Positions 56,177-64,000 of a stretch of DNA of 64,000 bases are shown in pieces. Location: assembly GCF_000970025.1 (NCBI RefSeq), contig NZ_CP009528.1, forward strand, positions 2,219,168 to 2,283,167, in the 5' to 3' direction. The notes under the pieces are model-generated. The model did no database searches, was not told where the DNA came from, and saw nothing but the letters and a program-made list of their open reading frames with translations. This DNA is from Methanosarcina barkeri MS (lineage in GTDB: Archaea; Halobacteriota; Methanosarcinia; Methanosarcinales; Methanosarcinaceae). Position 1 is the first letter of the stretch, and each line of letters begins with the position of its first letter. A program made the position numbers and the translations under genes.

Positions 56177-58473
56177 TGGGTATCGGCCCCCTTGACATTA
56201 TTTGCTTTTGCTTGTGAAGCCTGTATTCCTCTCCTCTTTTCCCTCCAGGTATCCATCAATACAATAAAAGGCGGAAATACCATGAAGGTTGCAATAAGGA
56301 CAAGTACGATATCAATAACTGTCACTGTTCCAAAGTCACCTATTAAAGGAAAAGGAGATATTGTCAGAGCTGCAAACCCACCAATAACCGTCGATCCTGA
56401 AGCGAGGAGTGCAGCACCGATGTTTTCACTCGTCCTGTGTATAGCTTGCAGAGGATCTGCTCCATGATCCTTTTCTTCAAAATATCTTTCCATCATGAGG
56501 ACTGAGTACTCACAACCTATTCCAATGATCAGTGCCCCCATAGTTGCAGTCATAGGGGTGTATAGAATTCCAAGAAACTTCATTACTAGCCCTGACCAGC
56601 CAGTTACGATAAACATTGGAATAATAGCAGCGAGAGCTTTTAGCCAGTCTCTGTAAACTACCAGAAGTCCTCCCAGAACAAGGAACAGCCCAAGGTAGGT
56701 CATTAGAATTCTTCCATCTGTAAGCGCACCCAGAACTTCAATGTAAACCACCGGGTTACCTGTGATCGTAACTGTGACGCCTGGAGGAACCTGCATCCAC
56801 TGGATATCCTTGTCTATTATTCCGGTTAACTCTTCAATACCTGTAGTCTCTATGTCGGACACGGCATTTCCAATGTTTAAATTTAAGAGAAGCATATTTC
56901 TGCCATACACATAGCGGTTCTTTTGGGATTCCGGAATTTCATTGTATATTGCCTCTATTTCGTCTCGGGTTTCCGGGATTGTACCTCCATTATACTCTTT
57001 TATGAGAGGCACAATGCTTAAAGTGCTTTCAATATGCTGCCTTTGAGTTTCATGTTCACTGAACCTGTCAATCCACTCCAGAACTTCAGGATCAGCATTA
57101 TCCTTTACTTTTATTATGAGGTTAAGTGTATCAGTTCCCCCCGTAATATCTTTCATATGGTTCAGGTCCATAAGGGCTGGCAGATCCCGGGGAGCAAAAG
57201 ATGTTGTATCCGTCTGGGCACCCACTGACTCATCGGCATATATACCTCCGATACAGAGCAGAGTAGCTATCCCGAGTATCAATAAATTATTCTTTATTGA
57301 AAAATTATTAATCTTTTCAAGAAAGTGTTTTACCAGATTGTTTTTTGGCTTCCCGGAAGAAACATGGTCTGCATTTGTTTCTGTTGGTTTTGGTTCGTTT
57401 TTTCCTTTTTTTGACTTGAGATTTTTTGAGAAATCGTCAAAAATATAAACTGTGACTACCCCGACAAACATGGCTGCTAAGTAGCACATTAATATACCGA
57501 TCGTGAGAAGTTTGCCAAAATCCTGGATCATTGGTACAGTAGACGTAAAAAGGGAGAAAAATCCCAGAGCGGTCATGGTAAGAGCTATGAGTACAGCAGG
57601 TCCTGTGTGTTTTATTGTTGATATAATGGCCTTTGACTTGTTTCCTTCTTTATGCAGCTCTTCTTCAATTCTGTTATGGAACTGAATAGCATAATCAATA
57701 CCAAGCCCTATTAGTACCGGGAAAGCTGACATGGAAACCATTGATAGGGGAATTCCCAGAAAGCCCATAGCTCCAAAAGTATAAACAATGCCTAGTAGAA
57801 CCACTGGTAAAGGAAGGAGGCACCAGCGAACATGCCGGAAAACAAGACTTAATACAATTACCATAAAAACGGCAGCAAGTCCCAGCAATGGTCCCATACC
57901 GGTGCTCATCGCCTCGCTCATTTCAATCTTATAGGCTGGATCACCTGTTACTATGAGATTGTAAGAAGGAGGAAAATCAGAAAATTTGACAGCTTCTTCG
58001 GTTTCCGTTATTATTTCTTTTTGCTTATTATCTGTGCTGGACCCGGCCATCGTTAAATAGATCACCATATGTGTATGATCAGGAATTAATGTTCCAAATG
58101 TAGCCGGATTTCCATCAATAATTTCCTTGATCTCCGCGTCGGTATCGGGAACCTGGGACCTCCCTGTATTCTGATAATTCATTTCCTTTATAATAGAAGC
58201 CGGACTTGTGACCCCAACAATTCCTTCTGTTGACTCTAGTTGGTGTTCAAGCCGGTCTACAGATTTCATTATGTCTGCAGACTCTACATCGTTCCCTTCT
58301 ACCATCACTATAATGGAGTTGGTTCCAAATATGTTTGAGTAAAGGTGATCATAATCCTGATACAGTTTCGAATCTTTGCTTACAAAGGTTTCCGTTCCTG
58401 ATTCCATAGTAATTTTCTGTGCACCTTGCACTGATATCAAGATGAGAAGAAAAAAAATCAGAAGTATGGTCAT
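56173..58473 (-). CDS. RND superfamily transporter (MMPL/HAE3-like)
   Basis: At least 766 residues with the two-fold RND layout: a first helix (TILLIFFLLILISVQGA), a large outside loop (about 20-200), five helices (GPLLGLAAVFMVIVLSLVF; IGLGIDYAIQFHNRIEEE), and a second half with the same pattern (AVLIIGIGCEYSVLMMERYF-like). The GLGIDYAI/GIGCEYSV pairs mark helix 4 and 10. The frame is open upstream and reads IKSVFEKLGVFVHNNR before this ATG, so translation may begin at ATT 58521 behind GAGGGA. It would export lipids or hydrophobic compounds using an ion gradient. First intact gene of the operon. Confidence 0.88.
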   Translation of the reverse strand: MTILLIFFLLILISVQGAQKITMESGTETFVSKDSKLYQDYDHLYSNIFGTNSIIVMVEGNDVESADIMKSVDRLEHQLESTEGIVGVTSPASIIKEMNYQNTGRSQVPDTDAEIKEIIDGNPATFGTLIPDHTHMVIYLTMAGSSTDNKQKEIITETEEAVKFSDFPPSYNLIVTGDPAYKIEMSEAMSTGMGPLLGLAAVFMVIVLSLVFRHVRWCLLPLPVVLLGIVYTFGAMGFLGIPLSMVSMSAFPVLIGLGIDYAIQFHNRIEEELHKEGNKSKAIISTIKHTGPAVLIALTMTALGFFSLFTSTVPMIQDFGKLLTIGILMCYLAAMFVGVVTVYIFDDFSKNLKSKKGKNEPKPTETNADHVSSGKPKNNLVKHFLEKINNFSIKNNLLILGIATLLCIGGIYADESVGAQTDTTSFAPRDLPALMDLNHMKDITGGTDTLNLIIKVKDNADPEVLEWIDRFSEHETQRQHIESTLSIVPLIKEYNGGTIPETRDEIEAIYNEIPESQKNRYVYGRNMLLLNLNIGNAVSDIETTGIEELTGIIDKDIQWMQVPPGVTVTITGNPVVYIEVLGALTDGRILMTYLGLFLVLGGLLVVYRDWLKALAAIIPMFIVTGWSGLVMKFLGILYTPMTATMGALIIGIGCEYSVLMMERYFEEKDHGADPLQAIHRTSENIGAALLASGSTVIGGFAALTISPFPLIGDFGTVTVIDIVLVLIATFMVFPPFIVLMDTWREKRRGIQASQAKANNVKGADTQ

Positions 58474-58607
58474 GCGGTTGTTATGGACAAATACTCCAAG
58501 TTTTTCAAAAACACTTTTAATAGCACATCCCTCACATTACTTTTTTGGGAGATAGTTGTAAAGTACATATGAGCCTACAACTAGCGATTGCTTCCAAAGG
58601 CTCTGTG

Positions 58608-58709
58608 CTGATTCAACTCCGCCAATGCATATCTTTCTTAAAATCATCATCGTCTAGACTGATTCAACTCCGCCAATGCATATCTTTCTTAAAATCATCA
58701 TCGTCTAGA
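58608..58709. repeat. 51-bp exact tandem duplication at the marR remnant end
   Basis: 58608-58658 and 58659-58709 are identical, each starting CTGATTCAACTCCGCC and ending ATCATCGTCTAGA. The unit is 17 codons long and duplicates the tail of the broken marR. Confidence 0.95.
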
Positions 58710-59091
58710 ATCTGTGTGAATAATCCTCGGTATCATATTGATCTATTAAACTAAGGGTTTCGTTGAAGACTCTATCAAAATAATCACAACACTCAAGCCC
58801 TTTATCTGTCAGGGAGACAAGAATTTTTCTTCGGCCTTCCGAATCATTTCCCGAAAAACTATCCCTTTCTTTTCCAAATCATCAATCATTAGGGTTACAC
58901 TGCTTATCCGTACCGGTGTAATTTCTAATAGTTGAGGGCGTAATCTTACCTTCCAAGCCTATTATCTTGATCACCTTGGGTTGATTCGTGCTCAGTTCTC
59001 TGAACTTATTCATGATTTTTTTCTGGAAACGCTGGTCAAAAATTATGCTCTCAAGAACATCCCTTTTCATAAAGAGAAATGTCTTCTTCAA
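58611..59091 (-). pseudogene. MarR-family regulator, frameshifted
   Basis: Minus-strand frames piece together a MarR protein: NKFRELSTNQPKVIKIIGLE and GKITPSTIRNYTGTDKQ in one frame, then VTLMIDDLEKKGIVF in a second, then NDSEGRRKILVSLTDKGLEC and FNETLSLIDQYDTEDYSHR in a third. At least two indels break it, and the tail is duplicated. Before decay it was the first gene of the RND/COG1361 operon and probably its repressor. A perfect palindrome 147 bp upstream may be its operator. Confidence 0.85.
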
Positions 59092-59238
59092 CGTTGTTTC
59101 ATCTCATATTTTTATACCACTAGTCCTTCTACAACTGGTTTTAGATGGGAAAAATTTTTCATATCTAAAATTCACATCAATTTCAGTTTTAATGGATATT
59201 TAGCCTCCAAGATCTGATATTTAATTTGAAATGTAAAC

Positions 59239-59272
59239 AATATCAATAGTTAAATTTCTAACTATTGATATT
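59239..59272. promoter_or_regulatory. Palindromic operator candidate of the broken marR
   Basis: The 14-bp arms AATATCAATAGTTA and TAACTATTGATATT are exact inverted repeats around six bases, a form typical of MarR-type operators. A half site TAACTATTGA recurs near 59356. It lies upstream of the marR remnant and the RND operon. Confidence 0.6.
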
Positions 59273-59499
59273 ATCAATTAATTTATTGTATTTTAATCTT
59301 GTGGCCAATACATACAACAAAATTGCATACTGCTAATTTACAAAATTTTAAGTTTTAACTATTGAGAAAATTTTTGTATCCTGAAATTATTTCGTAGATT
59401 CAAAACTATTTGAAAGTCTAATGCGTGATACAGCAGCAAGCAACGTAAAAGATTAAATGCTGAGAGTAAATTTACGCTTCATTTTGGTAATATTGAATA

Positions 59500-59658
59500 A
59501 TGACTCAGTTCCAAAATCTAGTGATATTTGATTCAAAAAGAAATACAAAAGAAGAAAAGAAGCTTTACGAAAAACTGGTTACAAAGTTTAAGTCTTTGAT
59601 TAAAAATTGTGGAGGACTTAGGCCTATTAGATTTCTCATAGAAGATGTGTTAAACTAG
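59500..59658 (+). CDS. Short Lys-rich reading frame, doubtful gene
   Basis: ATG 59500 opens a 52-codon frame (TQFQNLVIFDSKRNTKEEKK, then KSLIKNCGGLRPIRFLIEDV) with protein-like composition. A second short frame follows at 59700-59807. No ribosome binding site or known family. It may be debris of one gene. The rest of 59273-60208 shows only the tRNA relic and AT-rich DNA. Confidence 0.25.
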   Translation: MTQFQNLVIFDSKRNTKEEKKLYEKLVTKFKSLIKNCGGLRPIRFLIEDVLN

Positions 59659-59877
59659 CCAAAAAAACATGCAATATGGAGAATTTACACCGATATACAA
59701 TGCGTTCTGTAATAAAATACTGTTCTATGGCTGTATTTTTGACAGAAACAGTTATAGATTTCTTTATCAATGATAAAAATAGATTAAAACGCCTGACTGA
59801 AAGTTAAGAAAAAAAGCATCATATAACATTTAGAACAAGGTCACAGCCATATAAATCGGATAATTGCTCCAATGTTA

Positions 59878-59938
59878 GGTTTAAGATCTGGCATCGAGGG
59901 ATTTCGTGGTTTCGAATCACATCTCTTGCACTAAATTC
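59878..59938 (+). pseudogene. tRNA-Leu 3'-half relic
   Basis: From GTTTAAGATCTGGCATCGAG to GAATCACATCTCTTGCACTA this copies the anticodon-to-3' end half of tRNA-Leu(TAA) with scattered changes. It also keeps the eight bases CTAAATTC that follow copy 1 at 48214. The 5' half is missing, as expected for an att-site scar or a broken duplicate. Confidence 0.7.
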
Positions 59939-60208
59939 GTGGGTTATAGATAATCCAGATTTTTTGTACACAACTCCAGAAAAGAAACAGTATCATTTTT
60001 TAAAAACTTTAAGCTTAAAATTAATTTTAAAGTTATACGAATTCGTTTTGATGTTATATTTTTAGAATATTATTCAAAAAGATGGGAAACAATTCCAGAT
60101 AACGCATCTATTAGCAGGGATGGAAAAGATTTATTTGCAAAAACTTTTAATTAATATATTAATATATTAATATATTAGTACTTTGGGGATGCCATGGACG
60201 GATAAGAG

Positions 60209-60499
60209 ATGACCGCTATATTCGGAGAATTACTGAGCTTTGATCAAGAAAACGGTCCTGAGATCAGGCTGAGGGTTTTTGGAGATGAGTTCTACGCTCG
60301 CTATGAAACGGAAGAAGGATATACCGTAATTTACGATGAAACTCTAGGAAAATTCACATATGCCAGACTAAAAGATGGTTACTTTGTTTCCAGCGGAGTT
60401 GATTTAAGCCTTAATCCACCATCTGGACTTGAAAAGCATCTAGAAGAATCAGATGAAGCGCGCATGCAAAAGGCCGAAAAAAGATTCTTCCGACATTAA
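60209..60499 (+). CDS. Truncated N-terminal paralog of the M6-type metalloprotease
   Basis: The 96-residue protein (AIFGELLSFDQENGPEIRLR, VFGDEFYARYETEEGYTVIY, then a helix ending EKRFFRH) aligns with the first 90 or so residues of the protease encoded at 61535. It stops before the catalytic domain. The family N-terminal domain resembles a propeptide or inhibitor module, so the product could bind the protease; it could equally be a truncated copy. ATG is preceded by GGATAAGAG. Transposase debris lies between the two genes, which may explain the truncation. Confidence 0.6.
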   Translation: MTAIFGELLSFDQENGPEIRLRVFGDEFYARYETEEGYTVIYDETLGKFTYARLKDGYFVSSGVDLSLNPPSGLEKHLEESDEARMQKAEKRFFRH

Positions 60500-60654
60500 C
60501 TGCCATAATAAAAATCAATTAGCATCATTCATTTCCATCAATCCTATTATAGTCACGAGCATAAATAATGCAACTACTCAAGAAGGTACAATGAGTTTTT
60601 GTTGCAATAATTACAGGCATGACTATCTGTAAATTAATATCTAAATTATCGGCT

Positions 60655-60930
60655 TTATAGAAATCCTTTATTTGATGCAAATTTGATTTCTTCTCTAATT
60701 AGAACATAAATTTTTTTGGAGCATACCCTTTATCCATCACGATATTGTGATTTTCTTGTCCTGTTCGATTGTCTTATGAGAGCATTTATGAGACATTTGC
60801 ATGTTTGACTTTATGATCTGTTTTTGGACTAATCTCCCATCTTAATATTACCTTCTTTTTCGTCTACTGAAACTGAAGTTTTCAGAAAGCTTTTTCGAAG
60901 CTTCTATGATCTACGAGAGTAATAATAACT
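60655..60930 (-). pseudogene. DDE transposase remnant
   Basis: Fragments in different minus-strand frames read VDHRSFEKAF, TSVSVDEKEGNIKMGD, SPKTDHKVKHANV, HNIVMDKGYAPKKFMF and VLIREEIKFASNKGF, which follow the order of an IS4/IS5-type transposase. Many stops and shifts show it is dead. The remaining parts of 60500-61534 are AT-rich with no gene. Confidence 0.55.
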
Positions 60931-61043
60931 TGATTAAGAACTCATAATTCTATTGCACAAAACCGTAGTAATAGATATATCGTCTCCACGCTACTAAAAA
61001 AGCTTTAGATTTCTTGGAAAAATGAGGTTAAATATAAAAGAAA

Positions 61044-61312
61044 AAATTCTCGATACAAACAACCGATTCCATGCGTCTTCGGTTAAGTGAGGAATCGTGA
61101 AAAATTGCGTCAATTTCCTCAACAGTTACTAAATATTTTAATAAATTCTGAGCTGGAATAGGGTATCGATTTCATGTAAATGGGCCAAAATTTAAGGCCG
61201 GCTTCTAATGCAAAATCAATAGCTTTCAGGCAAGAAAAATCCTTAACCGACGACCAATGCAACCGATTCTAAGTATTAAATTCTCGATACAAACAACCGA
61301 TTCTAAGTATTA
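61044..61312. repeat. Pair of 26-bp direct repeats in the mobile-element debris
   Basis: AAATTCTCGATACAAACAAC then CGATTC occurs at 61044-61069 and 61278-61303. CAACCGATTCTAAGTATTA also occurs twice, at 61260-61278 and 61294-61312. These nested repeats are probably footprints of insertions. Confidence 0.8.
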
Positions 61313-61534
61313 TTTCGTAGGCTATTTTATATTAATATATTTAATAAAAATATGAAATTATTCAATATTTTGTGTGGGTTGAAAAAAATTGCTTATTAGA
61401 AAGTAGCAAGACCAAAAAGAGAAACATAAGCTTGTATATGATTTTCAACAACAAATGTTTCTAAATACAAAGTTAAACAGTTTTTAGACTATTTTATCAA
61501 AAGGCCTTAAAGCCAATCCAGGAGATAGTTAAAG

Positions 61535-63163
61535 ATGAGTGCAATAACTGGGGAGATACTCACCTTCTCTCAGGAGAAGGGGCCTGATGTAAAACTTAAA
61601 GTTTTTGGTGATGAATTCTATTCCCGCTACGAGAACCTTGACGGATATACGGTGGTTTATGATATAGATTTAGGACAGTTCTGCTACGCATATCTAATCA
61701 AAGGCGAATTCGTCTCCAGCGGAGTGGACTTAAGTCGTGCTCCACCCGAGAAGATTTGGCGGCATCTCAAAGAGTCAGAACAGGTAAGAAATTCCAAGTT
61801 CGAAACCAGATATGCCAGGATGAATCCTCCGGCAGAGCTGTATCGGCCCGTTGCTAATCTCAGGACCTTCGGGCCCAATAAGGGTCTTCTTGAAGGTCGC
61901 AGGTTATCCGAGGGAGACATAAAAGGATTGACCATTCTGGTCCAGTTTAAAGATGTGAAAAGCAATGTCACCCAGGAAGACGTGGATAGAATGCTCAACG
62001 GAGAAAACTACACCGAAAACGGGAATTTCTGCTCTGCCCGAGAGTACTTCCGGCTCATGTCTGGAGGAAAGCTGAATTACACCAATGTGGTAGTCGGGCC
62101 GATAACCTTAAGCAAGAACAGGCAATACTATGCCAACCATCTGCTGGTTGAAGAAGCCCTGGACATGGCAATAGACAGCGGTGTGGATCTCAAGATATTC
62201 GACTCGCAGGACGAGGGAATAGTGGATGCTATCAACTTCCTCTATGCAGGACAGACCCAGTACATAGGAGAGCTATGGCCCCATAATTACTTTCTGAAGC
62301 TCAAGCGCGGCAACATGAAGACCCATTTCTATATGCTTTCCAGCCTTGGTCGGAGCAAAGAGGACATGAGCATAGGCACATTCTGCCATGAGAATGGACA
62401 TATGCTCTGCCGCTGGCCAGATCTCTATGACTACGGCGTTAGAGATGGCGATTTTGAAAAGAGCGCAGGTCTCGGCTATTACTGCCTCATGAGCGCGGGC
62501 AACCATAACAATAATGGAAGGGTACCATCCCCTGTGTGTGCTTATTTGCGTTATCTTGTGGGCTGGTGTGACAATGTGGTGCGCCTGACCAGACCAGAGA
62601 AGTACCAGACAGTGCATGGAGACTACAACACGGTCCATATATTTGAGAGCCGGAAACGCCATGAAGACTTCTGCAATGAATACTTCTTGATTGAGAATCG
62701 GTCTCAGTTGGACCTTGATAAAGATATACCTTCCAGCGGTCTGGCCATATATCATTGTGATATACTTGGGTCCAATGAGTGGCAGGGAGGAACTCCCACC
62801 AAGCATTATCAGTGCGGATTGCTTCAGGCCGACGGACATCTGGACCTTGAAACCAACCGGAATATGGGAGACGATATGGATCTATTCAAAGAGACAACGG
62901 CCACAGCCATAAGCCATTCCACTCTGCCATCCTCCAACTTGTGGGACGGCTCGGAGTCCGGCCTGACCATCTCCAACATCTCAACACCCGGCCAGATTAT
63001 AACATTCCAGGTGGGCACATCTGAAGTTAGACCCGCCATACAAGCAATAAAGCCGAGTATCAAAGAAAAAGAAATTCCAAGGCATGCAGAGCTTATAAAG
63101 ATCATGGAAGAAGCCCAGGTTAAGATTGATGAAGGGTTAGAAAAATTAAAGGCAATTGCCTGA
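61535..63163 (+). CDS. M6-type (immune inhibitor A-like) metalloprotease
   Basis: The 542-residue protein has an N-terminal module (1-90) also found alone at 60209. An M6-like catalytic domain follows, with IKGLTILVQFKDVKSNVTQE, SAREYFRLMSGGKLNYTN, the zinc site FCHENGHMLCRWPDLYDYG (H285, E286, H289) and YCLMSAGNHNNNGRVPSPVC. After about 440 a beta region and a helical C-terminal tail (IKIMEEAQVKIDEGLEKLK) follow. No signal peptide is visible, which is odd for this usually secreted family. No clear ribosome binding site except AGGAGAT upstream. Higher GC than its surroundings may indicate transfer. Confidence 0.85.
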   Translation: MSAITGEILTFSQEKGPDVKLKVFGDEFYSRYENLDGYTVVYDIDLGQFCYAYLIKGEFVSSGVDLSRAPPEKIWRHLKESEQVRNSKFETRYARMNPPAELYRPVANLRTFGPNKGLLEGRRLSEGDIKGLTILVQFKDVKSNVTQEDVDRMLNGENYTENGNFCSAREYFRLMSGGKLNYTNVVVGPITLSKNRQYYANHLLVEEALDMAIDSGVDLKIFDSQDEGIVDAINFLYAGQTQYIGELWPHNYFLKLKRGNMKTHFYMLSSLGRSKEDMSIGTFCHENGHMLCRWPDLYDYGVRDGDFEKSAGLGYYCLMSAGNHNNNGRVPSPVCAYLRYLVGWCDNVVRLTRPEKYQTVHGDYNTVHIFESRKRHEDFCNEYFLIENRSQLDLDKDIPSSGLAIYHCDILGSNEWQGGTPTKHYQCGLLQADGHLDLETNRNMGDDMDLFKETTATAISHSTLPSSNLWDGSESGLTISNISTPGQIITFQVGTSEVRPAIQAIKPSIKEKEIPRHAELIKIMEEAQVKIDEGLEKLKAIA

Positions 63164-63702
63164 AAATAATCTTTTTAAGGAAACTTTTTTGCCTTATATA
63201 CCTCTTTTTTACTTTTTCACCTTAATCCGGTTCTTCTGCTGATTTCCTACCTAAGCCTTAAAATTTAGCCCCTCTAAACCTTAACCTGATCCCCCGAAAC
63301 CAAGGTTTCCCAGGCCAAAATTCTCTTCAAAACATGGCTGTTTAGGGAAAAAAGCTTATCGATTTTAGCATTCTGCTTCATGTAATGTAAAATTCTCTTT
63401 GAAAACAGGATCTCAACAGCACTTTGAAATATGGATTTAAGATTCTGCTTTATGTAATGTAAAGTTCCCCTTCGAAAACCTAACTTTTTCTTATTTTCTT
63501 TTACTAAAGTGATGACTCCAATTTTATCATTTTCTCATTTACTGGCATTAGAATATTCAAAGATTAATATAATCGTATAGATTTTTATATTATTAAATCA
63601 GAATAAGGAAATGGGTTTCCGGATATGCAAATGCCTGATGCCCTCTTCTTTGCTTACTGAAATTTAATTTAGCCTTCAGACTACCAGAACCAACAGCTGT
63701 CT
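63164..63702. other. Intergenic region with a 37-bp direct repeat
   Basis: ATTCTGCTT(C/T)ATGTAATGTAA and following bases recur at 63370-63406 and 63442-63479 with a few changes. No gene is seen; T-rich DNA after 63170 may terminate the protease transcript. Confidence 0.6.
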
Positions 63703-63712
63703 TTATATAAAA
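63703..63712 (+). promoter_or_regulatory. TATA box of the ferredoxin gene
   Basis: TTTATATAAA is a consensus archaeal box A 48 bp before the ferredoxin ATG, allowing a 5' leader of about 20-25 bases. Confidence 0.65.
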
Positions 63713-63759
63713 TTCAGTGAATGAAATCAATACACTGATAAACTAGGGAGTGAAAAGAC

Positions 63760-63936
63760 ATGGTAGCAAAAATTAATGCCGATGCCTGCACTAGTTGTGG
63801 AAGCTGTATAGGCGAATGCCCTGCATGTGCAATTTCCCTCAACGATAATGATGTTTCGTTTGTCGTTGAAGATAAATGCAATGACTGCGGCGTATGTTTA
63901 TATGTATGCGTACATGGGGCAATTACCATCGTATAA
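63760..63936 (+). CDS. 2[4Fe-4S] ferredoxin
   Basis: The 58-residue protein has two CxxCxxCxxxC clusters: CTSCGSCIGECPACAI near residue 10 and CNDCGVCLYVCVHGAI near 40, with a short strand between (VSFVVEDK). It is the size of clostridial-type ferredoxins that carry electrons in methanogenesis. The second cluster has Val instead of the usual Pro after its last Cys. GGGAGTG lies nine bases before the ATG, and a TATA box is in place. The overlapping minus-strand frame is a shadow. Confidence 0.92.
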   Translation: MVAKINADACTSCGSCIGECPACAISLNDNDVSFVVEDKCNDCGVCLYVCVHGAITIV

Positions 63937-63970
63937 AACTCTAAAAATTTATATAAATTCATGGACTACT

Positions 63971-64000
63971 CTAGTGTCAAGTCAAACTTAAAACGTCGTA
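63971..64000 (-). mobile_element. Insertion-sequence end running off the window
   Basis: CTAGTGTCAAGTCAAACTTA and the next ten bases match the inverted copy of 7485-7514 at 28 of 30 positions. It starts 34 bp after the ferredoxin stop, and a full element may continue beyond the window. Confidence 0.65.

Overview
The window reads as chromosome of a Methanosarcina-type methanogenic archaeon. The evidence is two methanogenesis marker protein 8 paralogs, an MTH865-family protein, a secreted M-crystallin, large PKD/YVTN and beta-helix surface proteins, COG1361 S-layer-type proteins, an archaeal Cdc48, archaeal TATA boxes and AT-rich intergenic DNA. Coding density is low. Many genes are broken (mcrC, glgX, a TPR gene, a DUF2795-like gene, an ABC ATPase, a marR, transposases), which suggests a lineage with active gene decay, M. 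barkeri-like rather than compact.

Layout. 0-1.1 kb: the end of a type I restriction hsdS and a frameshifted mcrC remnant. 1.3-9.3 kb: an iron-sulfur reductase, secreted beta-helix and beta-propeller proteins, an acetyltransferase, and a conserved secreted protein interrupted by an in-frame TGA. 9.7-19.7 kb: phenylacetate-CoA ligase behind a 79-bp triple repeat, small and broken genes, Cdc48, methanogenesis marker 8, a winged-helix regulator and MTH865. 20-23.3 kb: a methyltransferase lying between duplicated copies of the marker-8 upstream region, the second marker-8 gene, a tiny basic protein and M-crystallin.

23.9-29.8 kb is the most interesting segment. It is a three-gene minus-strand cassette: a Trypco1-type small protein, a SIR2-CHAT fusion, and an nSTAND NTPase with a charged coiled coil, one membrane helix and 16 nearly identical WD40 repeats. 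The layout matches NTP-dependent conflict (immune or suicide) systems. The WD40 repeats vary mainly at three positions, as in fungal NACHT-WD40 allorecognition proteins. The gap before the NTPase gene keeps a 45-nt remnant of the SIR2 reading frame, a scar of module shuffling.

30-41 kb: a K+ channel, a decayed ABC transporter, a two-domain PPK2, a 2.2-kb very AT-rich gene desert, a zinc-ribbon protein, two small HTH-type proteins, tRNA-Gln, a LiaF-like membrane protein and an HExxH protein. 41.3-46.3 kb: a plus-strand glycan cluster (a long GT4, a GH130-like enzyme, and a GT4 fused to a mannose-phosphate-isomerase-type cupin), apparently for a mannose-containing glycan. 47-60 kb: an MBL hydrolase, two tRNA-Leu(TAA) copies flanking a PKD/YVTN surface protein, a MarR regulator, a universal stress protein, an overlapping RND-transporter/COG1361 operon behind a decayed marR, and a third, degenerate tRNA-Leu 3' half. 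60-64 kb: a truncated and a full M6-type metalloprotease gene, transposase debris and a 2[4Fe-4S] ferredoxin. The window ends in an insertion-sequence terminus that also occurs, inverted, near 7.5 kb.

All family names come from reading translated sequence by eye, with no database search. Coordinates include stop codons where a stop is present.
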